From the NCBI GenBank assembly GCA_037439945.1, contig JBBIVA010000043.1, forward strand, positions 1 through 24,885: 24,885 nucleotides of DNA, read 5' to 3'. Both the position numbers and the translations under genes were made by a program. This document shows positions 7,377 to 16,100 of this stretch, in pieces. Position 1 is the first letter of the stretch. Each line of letters starts with the position of its first letter. The notes under the pieces were generated by a model, which had not been told where the DNA came from, searched no databases, and saw only the letters and a program-made list of their open reading frames with translations. The DNA comes from CALEUX01 sp037439945. Lineage in GTDB: Bacteria > Bacteroidota > Bacteroidia > Bacteroidales > Marinilabiliaceae.

Positions 7377-9536
7377 TTATTTAATTCTGAAGCTTTCAAC
7401 CAAAATATGCTCTTTAGCGTTTTTTGAGACATATAAATTATATTGACCGGAATACAGTTTCCATTTATTGGATTTTAAATCCCATTTCTGAAGTTCATTT
7501 ACCGGAATTTTTATTGAAACAAGTTTCTCTTCACCTTTATTTATTGGGACCAATGAAAATCCCTTAAGTTCCGCCAGTGGCATTCTTTCAATTCCCGGGT
7601 ACCCAATATATACCTGAACTACTTCATTGGCGTTATAGTTACCTGTATTTTTAATTTTTACATCAATTGTAATTACATCGCTGTTGCTATATTTCTTAAG
7701 TGGTTTTTTAACCCAACTATAGCTAAAAGAAGTGTAACTTAATCCATATCCGAATGGGTATTTCACATCACCTTTGAAATATCGGTAGGTTCTGTTATTC
7801 ATACTATAGTCTGAGTAATCAGGTAAATCATCTATGCTATTATAAAAAGTCACCGGTAATCGTCCTGAAGGCGATTCATTTCCAAAAATAATTTCAGAAA
7901 GAGCATTACCACCTTGTTCACCAGGGTACCATGCCATAATTATGGCATCTGAATATGGTTCTATTTCGTTAATATTGAGGGCACTGCCACCCGTTAATAC
8001 AGTTATAACAGGTTTTTTGACCGACTCTCGCATTTTCTTCAGGAATAATATATGGGAGCGTGGAATGCTCAGGGTCACTTTGTCACCTCCTGAATTTGAG
8101 AGAAACGCATCACCGTGTTCTCCTTCAAGTAATGGGTTTAATCCCAAAACAGCAACAACAACATCGGTAAAACCTGCGGCCCATATTCCGCCAAAATTAA
8201 CTGTATCAATATAATTACAGCCCAAATCGTATTGTATGGCTGTTTCAGGCCCTGTTGCTTTTACAATACCTTCAACAAATGTTACCATATTCTCTGATAA
8301 GCCATGATAGTTCCCTGTTAAAGCGCTTATAGATGCGGCATTTTCTCCAACTACCATAATTGATCCTGTATTTTCTTTTTTTAATGGTAACAGGCCGTTG
8401 TTTTTCAGCAGAACCATACTTTTTACTGCTGCTTTTTTGGCTAATTCAATGTGGTATGTATTGCTAATGCTATCCCTTCCATAGGATGAAAATAAATCTT
8501 CCTCCGGATTATCATAAAAACCAAGTTTAATTTGGGTTTTTAGATTTGGGAGTAATGCAAGGTTTAAATCCTGTTCAGTAATTAAACCCATTGATATTGC
8601 CTGGTTAATATCTGCCTGCAATATATTTGCGCAGTCAAGGTTTACCCCCGCCTTTATTGCAGCAGCTGCCACTTCAACCCTCGATGGTATGGTTTTATGC
8701 CTAAGCCAGATATCATCCAAAGCCCAGCAATCAGTAACCACTTGTCCTTTAAACCCCCATTCGTTTCGCAAAATTTTTTTCAGGAGTGTTTCACCTGTGC
8801 AGCAGGGCTCACCATTAACCCTGTTATAGGCGCACATAATTGCTTCCACGTTATTGTTTACCAGTGTTTTAAAAGCAGGCAGATATGTTTCTCTTAAATC
8901 TTTTTCGTCAACTGTGGCATTAAAATAGTGGCGTACACCTTCAGGGCCGCTATGCACCGCAAAGTGTTTTGCCGCGGCAGCAGTTTTAAGCTTACCGGCT
9001 ATATTTCCCTGTAGGCCCGACACAAAGGCTTTCCCCATTTTTCCAGTCAGGAAAGGATCTTCTCCATAAGTTTCCTGGCCTCTTCCCCAACGTGGGTCCC
9101 TAAAAATATTTATGTTTGGGGACCAGAAGTTTATACCCATATATTGGATATGCCTTCCCATTGATGTACTAAGGTTGTATTTGCTCCTGGCCTCAGTCGA
9201 AATTGCATCGGCAACTTTATATACCAAAAGAGAGTCGAATGTGGAAGCCATGGCAATGGCCTGCGGAAATACTGTGGCTTTACCGGCCCTGGCAACGCCG
9301 TGTAATGCTTCGTTCCACCAGTTATAAGCAGGTATTTGAAGCCTCGTAATTGCCGGACTTACATAACCCATCATGCCTATCTTTTCATCAAGCGTTAACT
9401 CTTTTAAGAGGAGAGCAGCCCTTTCATCAGTTGAAAGAGAGCTGTTTCGAAAGCCATGATATTGACTAAAAATATAATTAAAGCTATTTAACAGAGAAAC
9501 TGTAAATATTATTAATATTTTAATTGAAGTTGTCAT
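7377..9536 (-). CDS. GH3 glycoside hydrolase, BXL/beta-xylosidase-like
   Basis: A secreted retaining exo-beta-glycosidase of family GH3 with 719 residues. The N-terminus has a Sec signal (hydrophobic to about residue 24, ending YIFSQ). The TIM-barrel domain shows WWNEALHGVA, FWSPNINIFRDPRWGRGQE and MCAYNRVNGEP, motifs I associate with the BXL beta-xylosidase/arabinosidase clade rather than with broad beta-glucosidases. The nucleophile is Asp269 in VVTDCWALDD. The second domain carries LLEGEHGD, with Glu471/Glu473 as acid/base candidates. The C-terminus (about 600-719) is a fibronectin-III-like domain. It is 26 bp downstream of the cutC-like gene and upstream of GH92, so probably one operon. 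Xylosidase activity is my preferred guess; beta-glucosidase or arabinosidase remain possible. Confidence 0.9.
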   Translation of the reverse strand: MTTSIKILIIFTVSLLNSFNYIFSQYHGFRNSSLSTDERAALLLKELTLDEKIGMMGYVSPAITRLQIPAYNWWNEALHGVARAGKATVFPQAIAMASTFDSLLVYKVADAISTEARSKYNLSTSMGRHIQYMGINFWSPNINIFRDPRWGRGQETYGEDPFLTGKMGKAFVSGLQGNIAGKLKTAAAAKHFAVHSGPEGVRHYFNATVDEKDLRETYLPAFKTLVNNNVEAIMCAYNRVNGEPCCTGETLLKKILRNEWGFKGQVVTDCWALDDIWLRHKTIPSRVEVAAAAIKAGVNLDCANILQADINQAISMGLITEQDLNLALLPNLKTQIKLGFYDNPEEDLFSSYGRDSISNTYHIELAKKAAVKSMVLLKNNGLLPLKKENTGSIMVVGENAASISALTGNYHGLSENMVTFVEGIVKATGPETAIQYDLGCNYIDTVNFGGIWAAGFTDVVVAVLGLNPLLEGEHGDAFLSNSGGDKVTLSIPRSHILFLKKMRESVKKPVITVLTGGSALNINEIEPYSDAIIMAWYPGEQGGNALSEIIFGNESPSGRLPVTFYNSIDDLPDYSDYSMNNRTYRYFKGDVKYPFGYGLSYTSFSYSWVKKPLKKYSNSDVITIDVKIKNTGNYNANEVVQVYIGYPGIERMPLAELKGFSLVPINKGEEKLVSIKIPVNELQKWDLKSNKWKLYSGQYNLYVSKNAKEHILVESFRIK

Positions 9537-9562
9537 GTCAAAGTTTTTGAATTTTATTTAAC

Positions 9563-10291
9563 TCATTGCTCATTTGCGATCTGCCTTATTTTTATTATTT
9601 CATCCAGGTTGCTCGAAATATTTTGACCAAAACCCCATTCATCGGTTAATTCGTCACGGTTTGGCAAATATTTACGGGCCGAAGCATGAAATTCACGGAT
9701 ACCTGTTTCATTTGACAAAATTTTAAGATTGTCGGAATTTACTCCTGAACCCGCCATAATTGAAATTCTTCCGTTCGCTTTTGAAACCAGTATTTTTAAC
9801 AAATCAGTTGCATCAATTGCATTTTTTGCCAAACCAGAAGTAAGAACCCTTTTACATCCTGCTTCTATTAATAATTCGATGGCTTCAAGCGGGTTGGCGG
9901 TTAAATCAAAAGCCCTTATAAAGGTTACTTCCATGGGTTGGGCAAGTTTTACTATTTCTTTCAAACGTATTAGGTCAATTTTATTATCGGGTGTAAGTAT
10001 CCCAAAGGCAATACCACTGCAGCCTAATTGTTTTGACATAATTACATCGTTTTTTATAATTTCAAACTCATCAGCTGAGTAACAAAAGTCGCCACCTCTT
10101 GGCCTTATTATGGGGAAAATGGGGATTGTTAGTTTTTCACGGGCTTGTTTAATAAATCCGTAATTTGGAGTTGTACCCCCCTCCACAGGGTTTGAACAAA
10201 GTTCAATTCTGTTGGCCCCACCTATTTGGGCTTTTATTGCTGCATCAATTGAAAAGGCGCATATTTCAATAGTAATATTATCCATAATCAT
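9563..10291 (-). CDS. cutC: CutC family TIM-barrel protein
   Basis: A 242-residue cytoplasmic protein of the CutC family, named for copper homeostasis in E. coli, a role that is disputed. Seen motifs: IEICAFSIDAAIKAQ, GANRIELCSNPVEGGTTP, IIRPRGGDFCYS, RVLTSG, IMAGSGVN and EFHASARK. The canonical TFHRAFD motif reads TFIRAFD here, so the conserved His is Ile (about residue 125). Two Met codons stand two residues apart (10291 and 10285); either may be the start. It is first gene of the leftward operon with GH3 and GH92, directly behind a TAnnTTTG promoter. That context points to a sugar-related job in this locus, not copper, but no reaction can be assigned. Confidence 0.9.
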   Translation of the reverse strand: MIMDNITIEICAFSIDAAIKAQIGGANRIELCSNPVEGGTTPNYGFIKQAREKLTIPIFPIIRPRGGDFCYSADEFEIIKNDVIMSKQLGCSGIAFGILTPDNKIDLIRLKEIVKLAQPMEVTFIRAFDLTANPLEAIELLIEAGCKRVLTSGLAKNAIDATDLLKILVSKANGRISIMAGSGVNSDNLKILSNETGIREFHASARKYLPNRDELTDEWGFGQNISSNLDEIIKIRQIANEQ

Positions 10292-10335
10292 CTAATAATG
10301 TTTTGTTTGTAGGTTTTGGTAATTCTCTTGTAAAT

Positions 10336-10343
10336 CAAAGTTA
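10336..10343 (-). promoter_or_regulatory. Bacteroidetes -7 element for the cutC operon
   Basis: CAAAGTTA on the plus strand is TAACTTTG on the minus strand, an exact match to the Bacteroidetes -7 consensus TAnnTTTG. It lies about 45 bases before the cutC start, giving a short leader. I did not find a matching -33 TTTG at the usual distance, so this is a candidate only. Confidence 0.45.
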
Positions 10344-10508
10344 AAAAATTAGGTTCTTTTATTAGATTTGGGCAGTTTTTATAAAAGGAAAACAGGTTTT
10401 TGCAAATTTAAAATTAATTAAAAATTGGCTTGTTTGTGTAATGTGTTGTTATACAGCAAAATGTATGGCAAAATTGAATTTTTGTTTATAATTTAATAGC
10501 GATGTAAA

Positions 10509-10575
10509 TATACAACATTTAAGAAAAATACACTTTCTTTTATAAAAAAATAACAAAAGACTTGCATGTTGTATA
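10509..10575. promoter_or_regulatory. Candidate ROK operator: inverted pair of 10-bp sites
   Basis: TATACAACAT at 10509-10518 is the exact reverse complement of ATGTTGTATA at 10566-10575. The spacing between equivalent points is 57 bases, five to six helical turns, which would allow looping or two dimers. The right site lies 54 bases before the regulator start, just upstream of a weak -7-like TAATTTG at 10586-10592. I infer an autoregulatory site of the neighbouring ROK protein. Confidence 0.4.
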
Positions 10576-10628
10576 AAATATAATGTAATTTGTATTGTCG
10601 TTCGTTTAAATAGTTTATTAACTCATTT

Positions 10629-11876
10629 ATGAAGTCTCACTTAATTGAAAACTCCTTATTAACAAGGTTATCAGGATTGGAACGCAAAAAATATTTGCTG
10701 GCCCTTAAAGTATTGAAATACTGTTATTTTAATGGAGCCAAATCAATTGCTGATATATGTAAATATTTAAAGGTAAGTTCCCCCAATGGTAATTCACTTA
10801 TGAGTGATTTAATTGAAAAAGGGGTAATTGAGAAAAAAGGTTTTGGGGTTTCAAACGGCGGAAGAAAGCCTGAGTTATACGGAATATCCGATAATTCATT
10901 TTATGTACTGGGTGTTGACATGGATATATTTCAAACCCGGCTTACCATATTTAATAGTGCAAATGAGAAAATTGTTGAAACAGGTAGTTTTGATTTAGAA
11001 TTAAATAACGACCCAAATACAGTAAAGAAATTACTGGAAAGTATTGAGAGTTTTATAGCTGGCTCAGGTATTGACAAAAAAATGTTAATTGGAGTTGGGA
11101 TTAGTTTCCCGGGATTGGTTGATTCAAGAAAGGGTGTTAACCATACATATTTATATTATGGTTCAAAGCCTGTACGTGATATTCTTCAGGAAAACCTGAA
11201 AATACCTGTGTTTGTTGAGAATGATGCAAAGGCTATTGCTTTGGTTGTATGGAGATTTGGGGTAGCCAAAGGGAAAAAGGATGTTTTGGTTTTGTTCTTA
11301 AACTGGGGTATTGGTTTAGGAATGATTTTGGATGGAAAATTATACAGGGGCGCTTCCGGATTCGCAGGAGAGTTCAGCCATATTCCGATTGTTGAGGATG
11401 GCGAACTGTGTATATGTGGAAAATTGGGATGCTTACAAACCCTTGCTGCCGGAACAACACTTGTAAAGATGGCAAAGGAAGGGCTGGAAGGGGGAAAGAG
11501 TTCTTTATTGGCTGTTGATTCATTGGGAAAAAAACGCGATTTTGAAAAAATTAAAATCGAAACCGTTGTCGATGCCGCATTACGTGGAGATCAGTTCTCA
11601 ATAAATATACTATCTCGGATTGGAAAAAATCTTGGTAAAGGAATAGCTGTTTTGGTACAGTTATTTAATCCTGAAATGGTTGTACTGGGAGGAAAGATGT
11701 CGGAGTCGGGGCCATATTTAATTACACCTGTTCAGCAGGCAATTAATACATACGCAATGTCACAAATAAGTAACAGAGCCAAAATTGATGTTTCAAAAAT
11801 GGGAAATGATATTGGTTTGCGTGGAGCAATGGCAGTTGTAATGGAAGATGTTTTTGATTTTATGGTAAAAAAGTAA
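10629..11876 (+). CDS. ROK-family transcriptional regulator (repressor)
   Basis: A 415-residue cytoplasmic DNA-binding protein of the NagC/Mlc/XylR type. Residues about 14-85 form a winged helix-turn-helix (ADICKYLKVSS, LIEKGVIEKKG, GGRKPELYGI). The rest is a ROK sugar-binding domain, with ENDA (Asp199) at the kinase catalytic position and an intact zinc motif: His251 in GEFSHIPI, then Cys261, Cys263 and Cys268 in LCICGKLGCLQTLAAG. It is transcribed divergently from the cutC-GH3-GH92 operon and lies upstream of the ROK kinase and susCD, so it most likely controls the whole locus in response to a released sugar or its phosphate. The start is ATG at the head of the HTH. No frameshift was seen. 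Confidence 0.93.
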   Translation: MKSHLIENSLLTRLSGLERKKYLLALKVLKYCYFNGAKSIADICKYLKVSSPNGNSLMSDLIEKGVIEKKGFGVSNGGRKPELYGISDNSFYVLGVDMDIFQTRLTIFNSANEKIVETGSFDLELNNDPNTVKKLLESIESFIAGSGIDKKMLIGVGISFPGLVDSRKGVNHTYLYYGSKPVRDILQENLKIPVFVENDAKAIALVVWRFGVAKGKKDVLVLFLNWGIGLGMILDGKLYRGASGFAGEFSHIPIVEDGELCICGKLGCLQTLAAGTTLVKMAKEGLEGGKSSLLAVDSLGKKRDFEKIKIETVVDAALRGDQFSINILSRIGKNLGKGIAVLVQLFNPEMVVLGGKMSESGPYLITPVQQAINTYAMSQISNRAKIDVSKMGNDIGLRGAMAVVMEDVFDFMVKK

Positions 11877-12085
11877 AAATTTGTAGTAGTACAAACTGAA
11901 TTTTAGTTGTTTAGCATTCGGTTATTCTCTTTTTGTTTGTAATAACCCTGCATAATAAATAAAAATTAAATAAAAAGAAACGGCCAAAATGGTGCTCTCA
12001 TAATTTCAGTTAAGTCAGGCTTCTTATTGGGCAAATGAACGACGCAATATTTGTTATCTAAAGATGTTGATATTCTGATTTAATT

Positions 12086-12949
12086 ATGAAAGAGATGAGC
12101 GTTATTGGGGTAGATGTGGGTGGTACCAAAATTCACATTGCCAGGATTGAAAATGATACTGTTGTTGCAGAGCTTAGAATCCCAACTTCTGCATCAAGGT
12201 GCAGGGATTATATCATCAAAGATTTAATTGATGGTATATCTCAATTACAAACACATGATGTAATAGGGATTGGAATTGGTGTGCCCGGTTTGGTTGATGA
12301 GGAATTGGGGGTTATAAGGAATGTACTGAATATTCCTGCCTGGAGGGATTTCCCAATCAGGAAAAAATTAAACGAGAGTTTTTTATTACCTATATACGTT
12401 GGCAACGATGCCAATTGCTTTGCTCTGGGCGAAAAGTATTTTGGGAAAGCACAGAATCATAAAAACCTGGTGGCACTGGCTTTAGGTACCGGTGTTGGTG
12501 CCGGTATAATAATAAACAACGAACTGTATTCAGGAAATAACTCCATTGCGGGGGAATTTGGAGGTATAAATTATCTCGAATCTGATTACGAGAGCTACTG
12601 CAGTGGAAAATTTTTCACTCAAAAATATAATACAGAAGCATTTCTCCTGGCACAAAAAGCTGCGCAGAATGATAAAAAAGCCTTAAAAATTTTTGATGAA
12701 TTTGGGAGGCATGTTGGCAATCTGATAAAAGCTGTTTTATACTCCCTTGGGCCCGATGCAATTATAATAGGAGGTTCATTATCTAACGCATATCCATATT
12801 TCAAAAATGGAATGCTTGAATCATTCAAAACTTTTCCGCATAAATCAGCACTTGATTCTACTTTAATTGATATTTCGGGAACCCCTGAAATACCAGTACT
12901 TGGAGCAGGTGCTCTTGTAAAATCAGGAATTAACAACTTTATGAACTAA
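12086..12949 (+). CDS. ROK-family sugar kinase, zinc motif absent
   Basis: A 287-residue cytoplasmic ROK protein without HTH, so probably an ATP-dependent hexose kinase (glucose, mannose, GlcNAc or similar). It has the ATP phosphate-binding motif DVGGTKIHIARI, the catalytic Asp108 in GNDANCFALG, and ALGTGVGAGIIINNELYSG. The usual GE-x-GH followed by CxCGxxGC is not present: the segment reads GEFGG (His replaced by Gly160), and only one Cys (172, SYCSGKFF) is left. I recall similar zinc-less ROK proteins in Bacteroidetes, so this is probably a subclass and not decay. It sits 209 bp after the ROK regulator and before susC. The substrate cannot be assigned. Confidence 0.87.
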   Translation: MKEMSVIGVDVGGTKIHIARIENDTVVAELRIPTSASRCRDYIIKDLIDGISQLQTHDVIGIGIGVPGLVDEELGVIRNVLNIPAWRDFPIRKKLNESFLLPIYVGNDANCFALGEKYFGKAQNHKNLVALALGTGVGAGIIINNELYSGNNSIAGEFGGINYLESDYESYCSGKFFTQKYNTEAFLLAQKAAQNDKKALKIFDEFGRHVGNLIKAVLYSLGPDAIIIGGSLSNAYPYFKNGMLESFKTFPHKSALDSTLIDISGTPEIPVLGAGALVKSGINNFMN

Positions 12950-13050
12950 AACTATTCTATTGGCCTGATTATTAAATTATTGTTTTATAGTATAGTTGTG
13001 ATAATAAAAGCATTAAAAATTTACCAATTAACCTTTAAAACAAATCGCTT

Positions 13051-13110
13051 ATGAAAAACAATAAAGAATTACCTGCTTATATAAAGGCTTATGTTGAAAT
13101 TTTAATTTAA
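13051..13110 (+). CDS. 19-codon leader ORF before susC
   Basis: ATG at 13051 opens a 19-codon frame, MKNNKELPAYIKAYVEILI, ending with TAA at 13108-13110. The susC ATG follows 5 bases later. The tight spacing would allow translational coupling between the leader and susC. There is no clear Shine-Dalgarno, as usual in this phylum. A short frame like this can arise by chance; I recognise no homolog. Confidence 0.3.
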   Translation: MKNNKELPAYIKAYVEILI

Positions 13111-13115
13111 ACTCT

Positions 13116-16100
13116 ATGAAAAAAAATGTTGTTATGAATTTTAGTAAAAAAACATCATTGTTATTAGCCCTGCTATTAACAATGTGGTCAGGCGTAACGG
13201 CCGGGGAGGAAATTGTTAAGGGAACTTCCTCACCAAATAAAGGAAATGAGTCTATTATGATAGTTCAAGCCCAGCAAATCGTTACTGGACAAGTTAAAAA
13301 TGCAGATGGTGAACCTATTCCAGGAGTTACAGTAGTAGTTGAGGGAACTACTACGGGAACCGTAACAAATGCAGAAGGTGTATATTCAATATCAACTCAA
13401 AAGGAAGCTGTCCTGGTTTTTTCATTTATCGGATATTTAACCGAGAGAGTGGCGATATCAGGAAGGAGTGTTGTAAATATTGTTTTGGTTCAGGACATCA
13501 TGCAAATTCAGGAGGTGGTAGTTACAGCCCTGGGTATGACCAGGGAGAAAAAAGCCCTTGGTTATGCAATTACAGAAATCAAGGGTGATGAAATAGCTAA
13601 AGCCAATATAACAAATCCAATTTCTGGTTTACAGGGTAAGGTTGCAGGGGTACAAATTAATTCAGGGTCAGGAGGCCCTCAATCATCAAACCGAATATTA
13701 ATAAGGGGTAATACCAGTTTAGGTGTAAATAACCAGCCAATATTTGTTGTTGATGGTATTATTATCGACAATGATGTATCAAGTAATGTGGAGTGGGGTG
13801 CGACCCTGGATTTTGGAAATGACATTAAGAACCTTAACTCAGATGATTTTGAATCAGTTTCGGTGCTAAAAGGGGCTGCCGCTACTGCTTTGTACGGTTC
13901 AAGAGCAGCAAATGGGGTTGTTTTGATAACCACAAAAAAGGGTAAAAAAGGTGAAGGATTAGGTGTAAGTTTATCACAATCCATGTCTTGGGAAACAGTA
14001 AATGGCTTTCCTTCATTTCAAAATGAATTTGGACCAGGTCTATATCCGGCATGGCCACTGGTAAATGGTGTAGCAACAAGGACTACAACCGAGACTCTTA
14101 ATTTTGGGCCCCGGCTTGATGGTTTACCATATACTAGAGCCGGATCTGAATACCTTTATAAAGCTTATGATGATAATGTAAGCCAGCTTTATCAAACTGG
14201 GAAATATAGCAATACAAACGTGGCAATTCAGGGTGGCGATGATAAAGGAACATTCAGGTTATCCTTTTCTCACCTTAAATCCAACGGGGTAACAATAAAT
14301 AACAGTTTTGCCAGGAATAATTTCAGCCTTAATACTAGTCGTAAAATAAGTAACAGGTTAAAAGCAGAAGCAGGGTTTGTATATGTTAATTCAAATACTA
14401 AAAACCCTACTTTCCAAGGAGGAGGCCGTTCTCCAATTTACGATTTTGCTTATTCAGTACCCAGGGATTATGATACCAAATATTGGTTGAGTAATTATAA
14501 AAGTGCAAAAGGAGATGGTTACAATAGTGAAGACCCTTACGGTTATTCACAAAGAATATGGTTATACACTGAAAATAATTATTTGCAGGAAGATCAAAAT
14601 TTCAGGTCATATGTTAATTTAGATTTCCAGATTTTGGACTGGTTAAAGTTTACTGCTAAAGGTGATATAAACTATAATTTTGTAAACCGTGAAGACGAAG
14701 TATTGGCAACCGGGGATAGAAATTACGATGGTGCAGAATACCGTGTAAATAAATCAAATAAGGAACAATATAGGGTATCAGGTTTATTATCAGCCCATAA
14801 AAAATTTGGTGATTTCACCCTAAACGGTACGGTTGCAGTTGAACAATGGGATTCAAGAAGATCGTATTTAAACAGTTGGACTGTAAATGGATTACGGGTC
14901 CCGGGTGTGTTCGACTTAAGTAATTCAGTTAAACCGGCAGAAACAGATGGTAGAAAATTTACTGACCGTAAACGTATAAATAGTGTTTATAGTTTTATTA
15001 ATGCTGATTACAAAGGTCAGATTTACATTGATATTACTGGCCGAAATGACTGGTCATCATCTTTAATATATGCCGATGGTTCAGGAAATGTTTCATATTT
15101 TTATCCATCAATCAGCAGTTCCTGGATTTTAACAGAAACTTTCAGGGGCAGTTTGCCTGGTTTTATATCTTTTGCAAAAGTAAGAGGTTCATATGCAGTT
15201 GTAGGCAATGATACTGAGCCGTATTTAACTAGTTTGGGATTTTATCGTTTAGGAGGTACTTATACCAATCCTCTTGATTCACAGGATTATCCATTTTTTG
15301 AATATGATTCAAATGAATTACGTAACAATAATTTAAAACCTGAAAAGCAACATTCAATAGAATTTGGAGCCGATGTTAAATTTTTGCAAAACAGGTTAGG
15401 TTTTGATTTGGCATGGTACCAAACTAATACAAAGAACCAGATACTGGCACTTAGCGTACCTGTTGAAACTGGCCTTCAAAGCAAATGGATTAATGCTGGT
15501 AATATTCAAAACCGTGGTATTGAGCTTGTTGTAAGTGGTAGTCCAATTAAGACTAAAGATTTTGGGTGGGACCTAACAGCCAACTATACAAGAAACAGGA
15601 ATAAAATCATAGAACTGGCACCGGGGGTTGAAAATTACAGGATTGAAGGTGGAGGCATGGATTTAGGTGCATGGGCTACAGTTGGAGGTTCTTATGGTGA
15701 TATATATACTCCCTATGCATTTACACGAAATGAAAAAGGAGAAAAAATCCTTAATAGCAATGGTGGTTGGATAAGGTCAGGAACCCAAACCAAAGTTGGT
15801 TCTATTCAACCAAAATTCCTGGGTGGACTTTTGTCGGTTGTTAGGTACAAGAGCGTTTCATTGAATATGCTTTTTGATGCAAGGTTCGGTGGGGATATAG
15901 CTTCTGCCACATACAATTATGGAAGATATTCAGGTGCTTTGGAGAGTTCACTCTTTGGACGTGACACAGAACATGGCGGATTACCAAGAACCTTACCTGA
16001 TGGCCGGGTTGTAAATGATGGAATGATCCCTGATGGTGTATTTAATACAGGGATAACCAAAAATGGAGTCGATGTTTCAGGTATGACATACCAGAAAGCC

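Larger units (their letters stand above)
10292..10628. promoter_or_regulatory. Divergent regulatory region between cutC operon and ROK regulator
   Basis: This 337-bp AT-rich region serves both the leftward cutC-GH3-GH92 operon and the rightward ROK regulator gene. It contains the promoter element at 10336-10343 and an inverted pair of 10-bp sites at 10509-10518 and 10566-10575. A degenerate third copy, TGTTGTTATA, occurs near 10444-10453. No ORF was found in it. The regulator next door is the natural candidate to bind here. Confidence 0.6.

Noticed and set aside
9729..10082. 117-codon open frame on the plus strand inside cutC
   Set aside because: Antisense shadow of a clearly recognised gene; no family motif and no promoter seen.
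12619..12936. 105-codon open frame on the minus strand inside the ROK kinase
   Set aside because: Antisense shadow of a conserved ROK domain.
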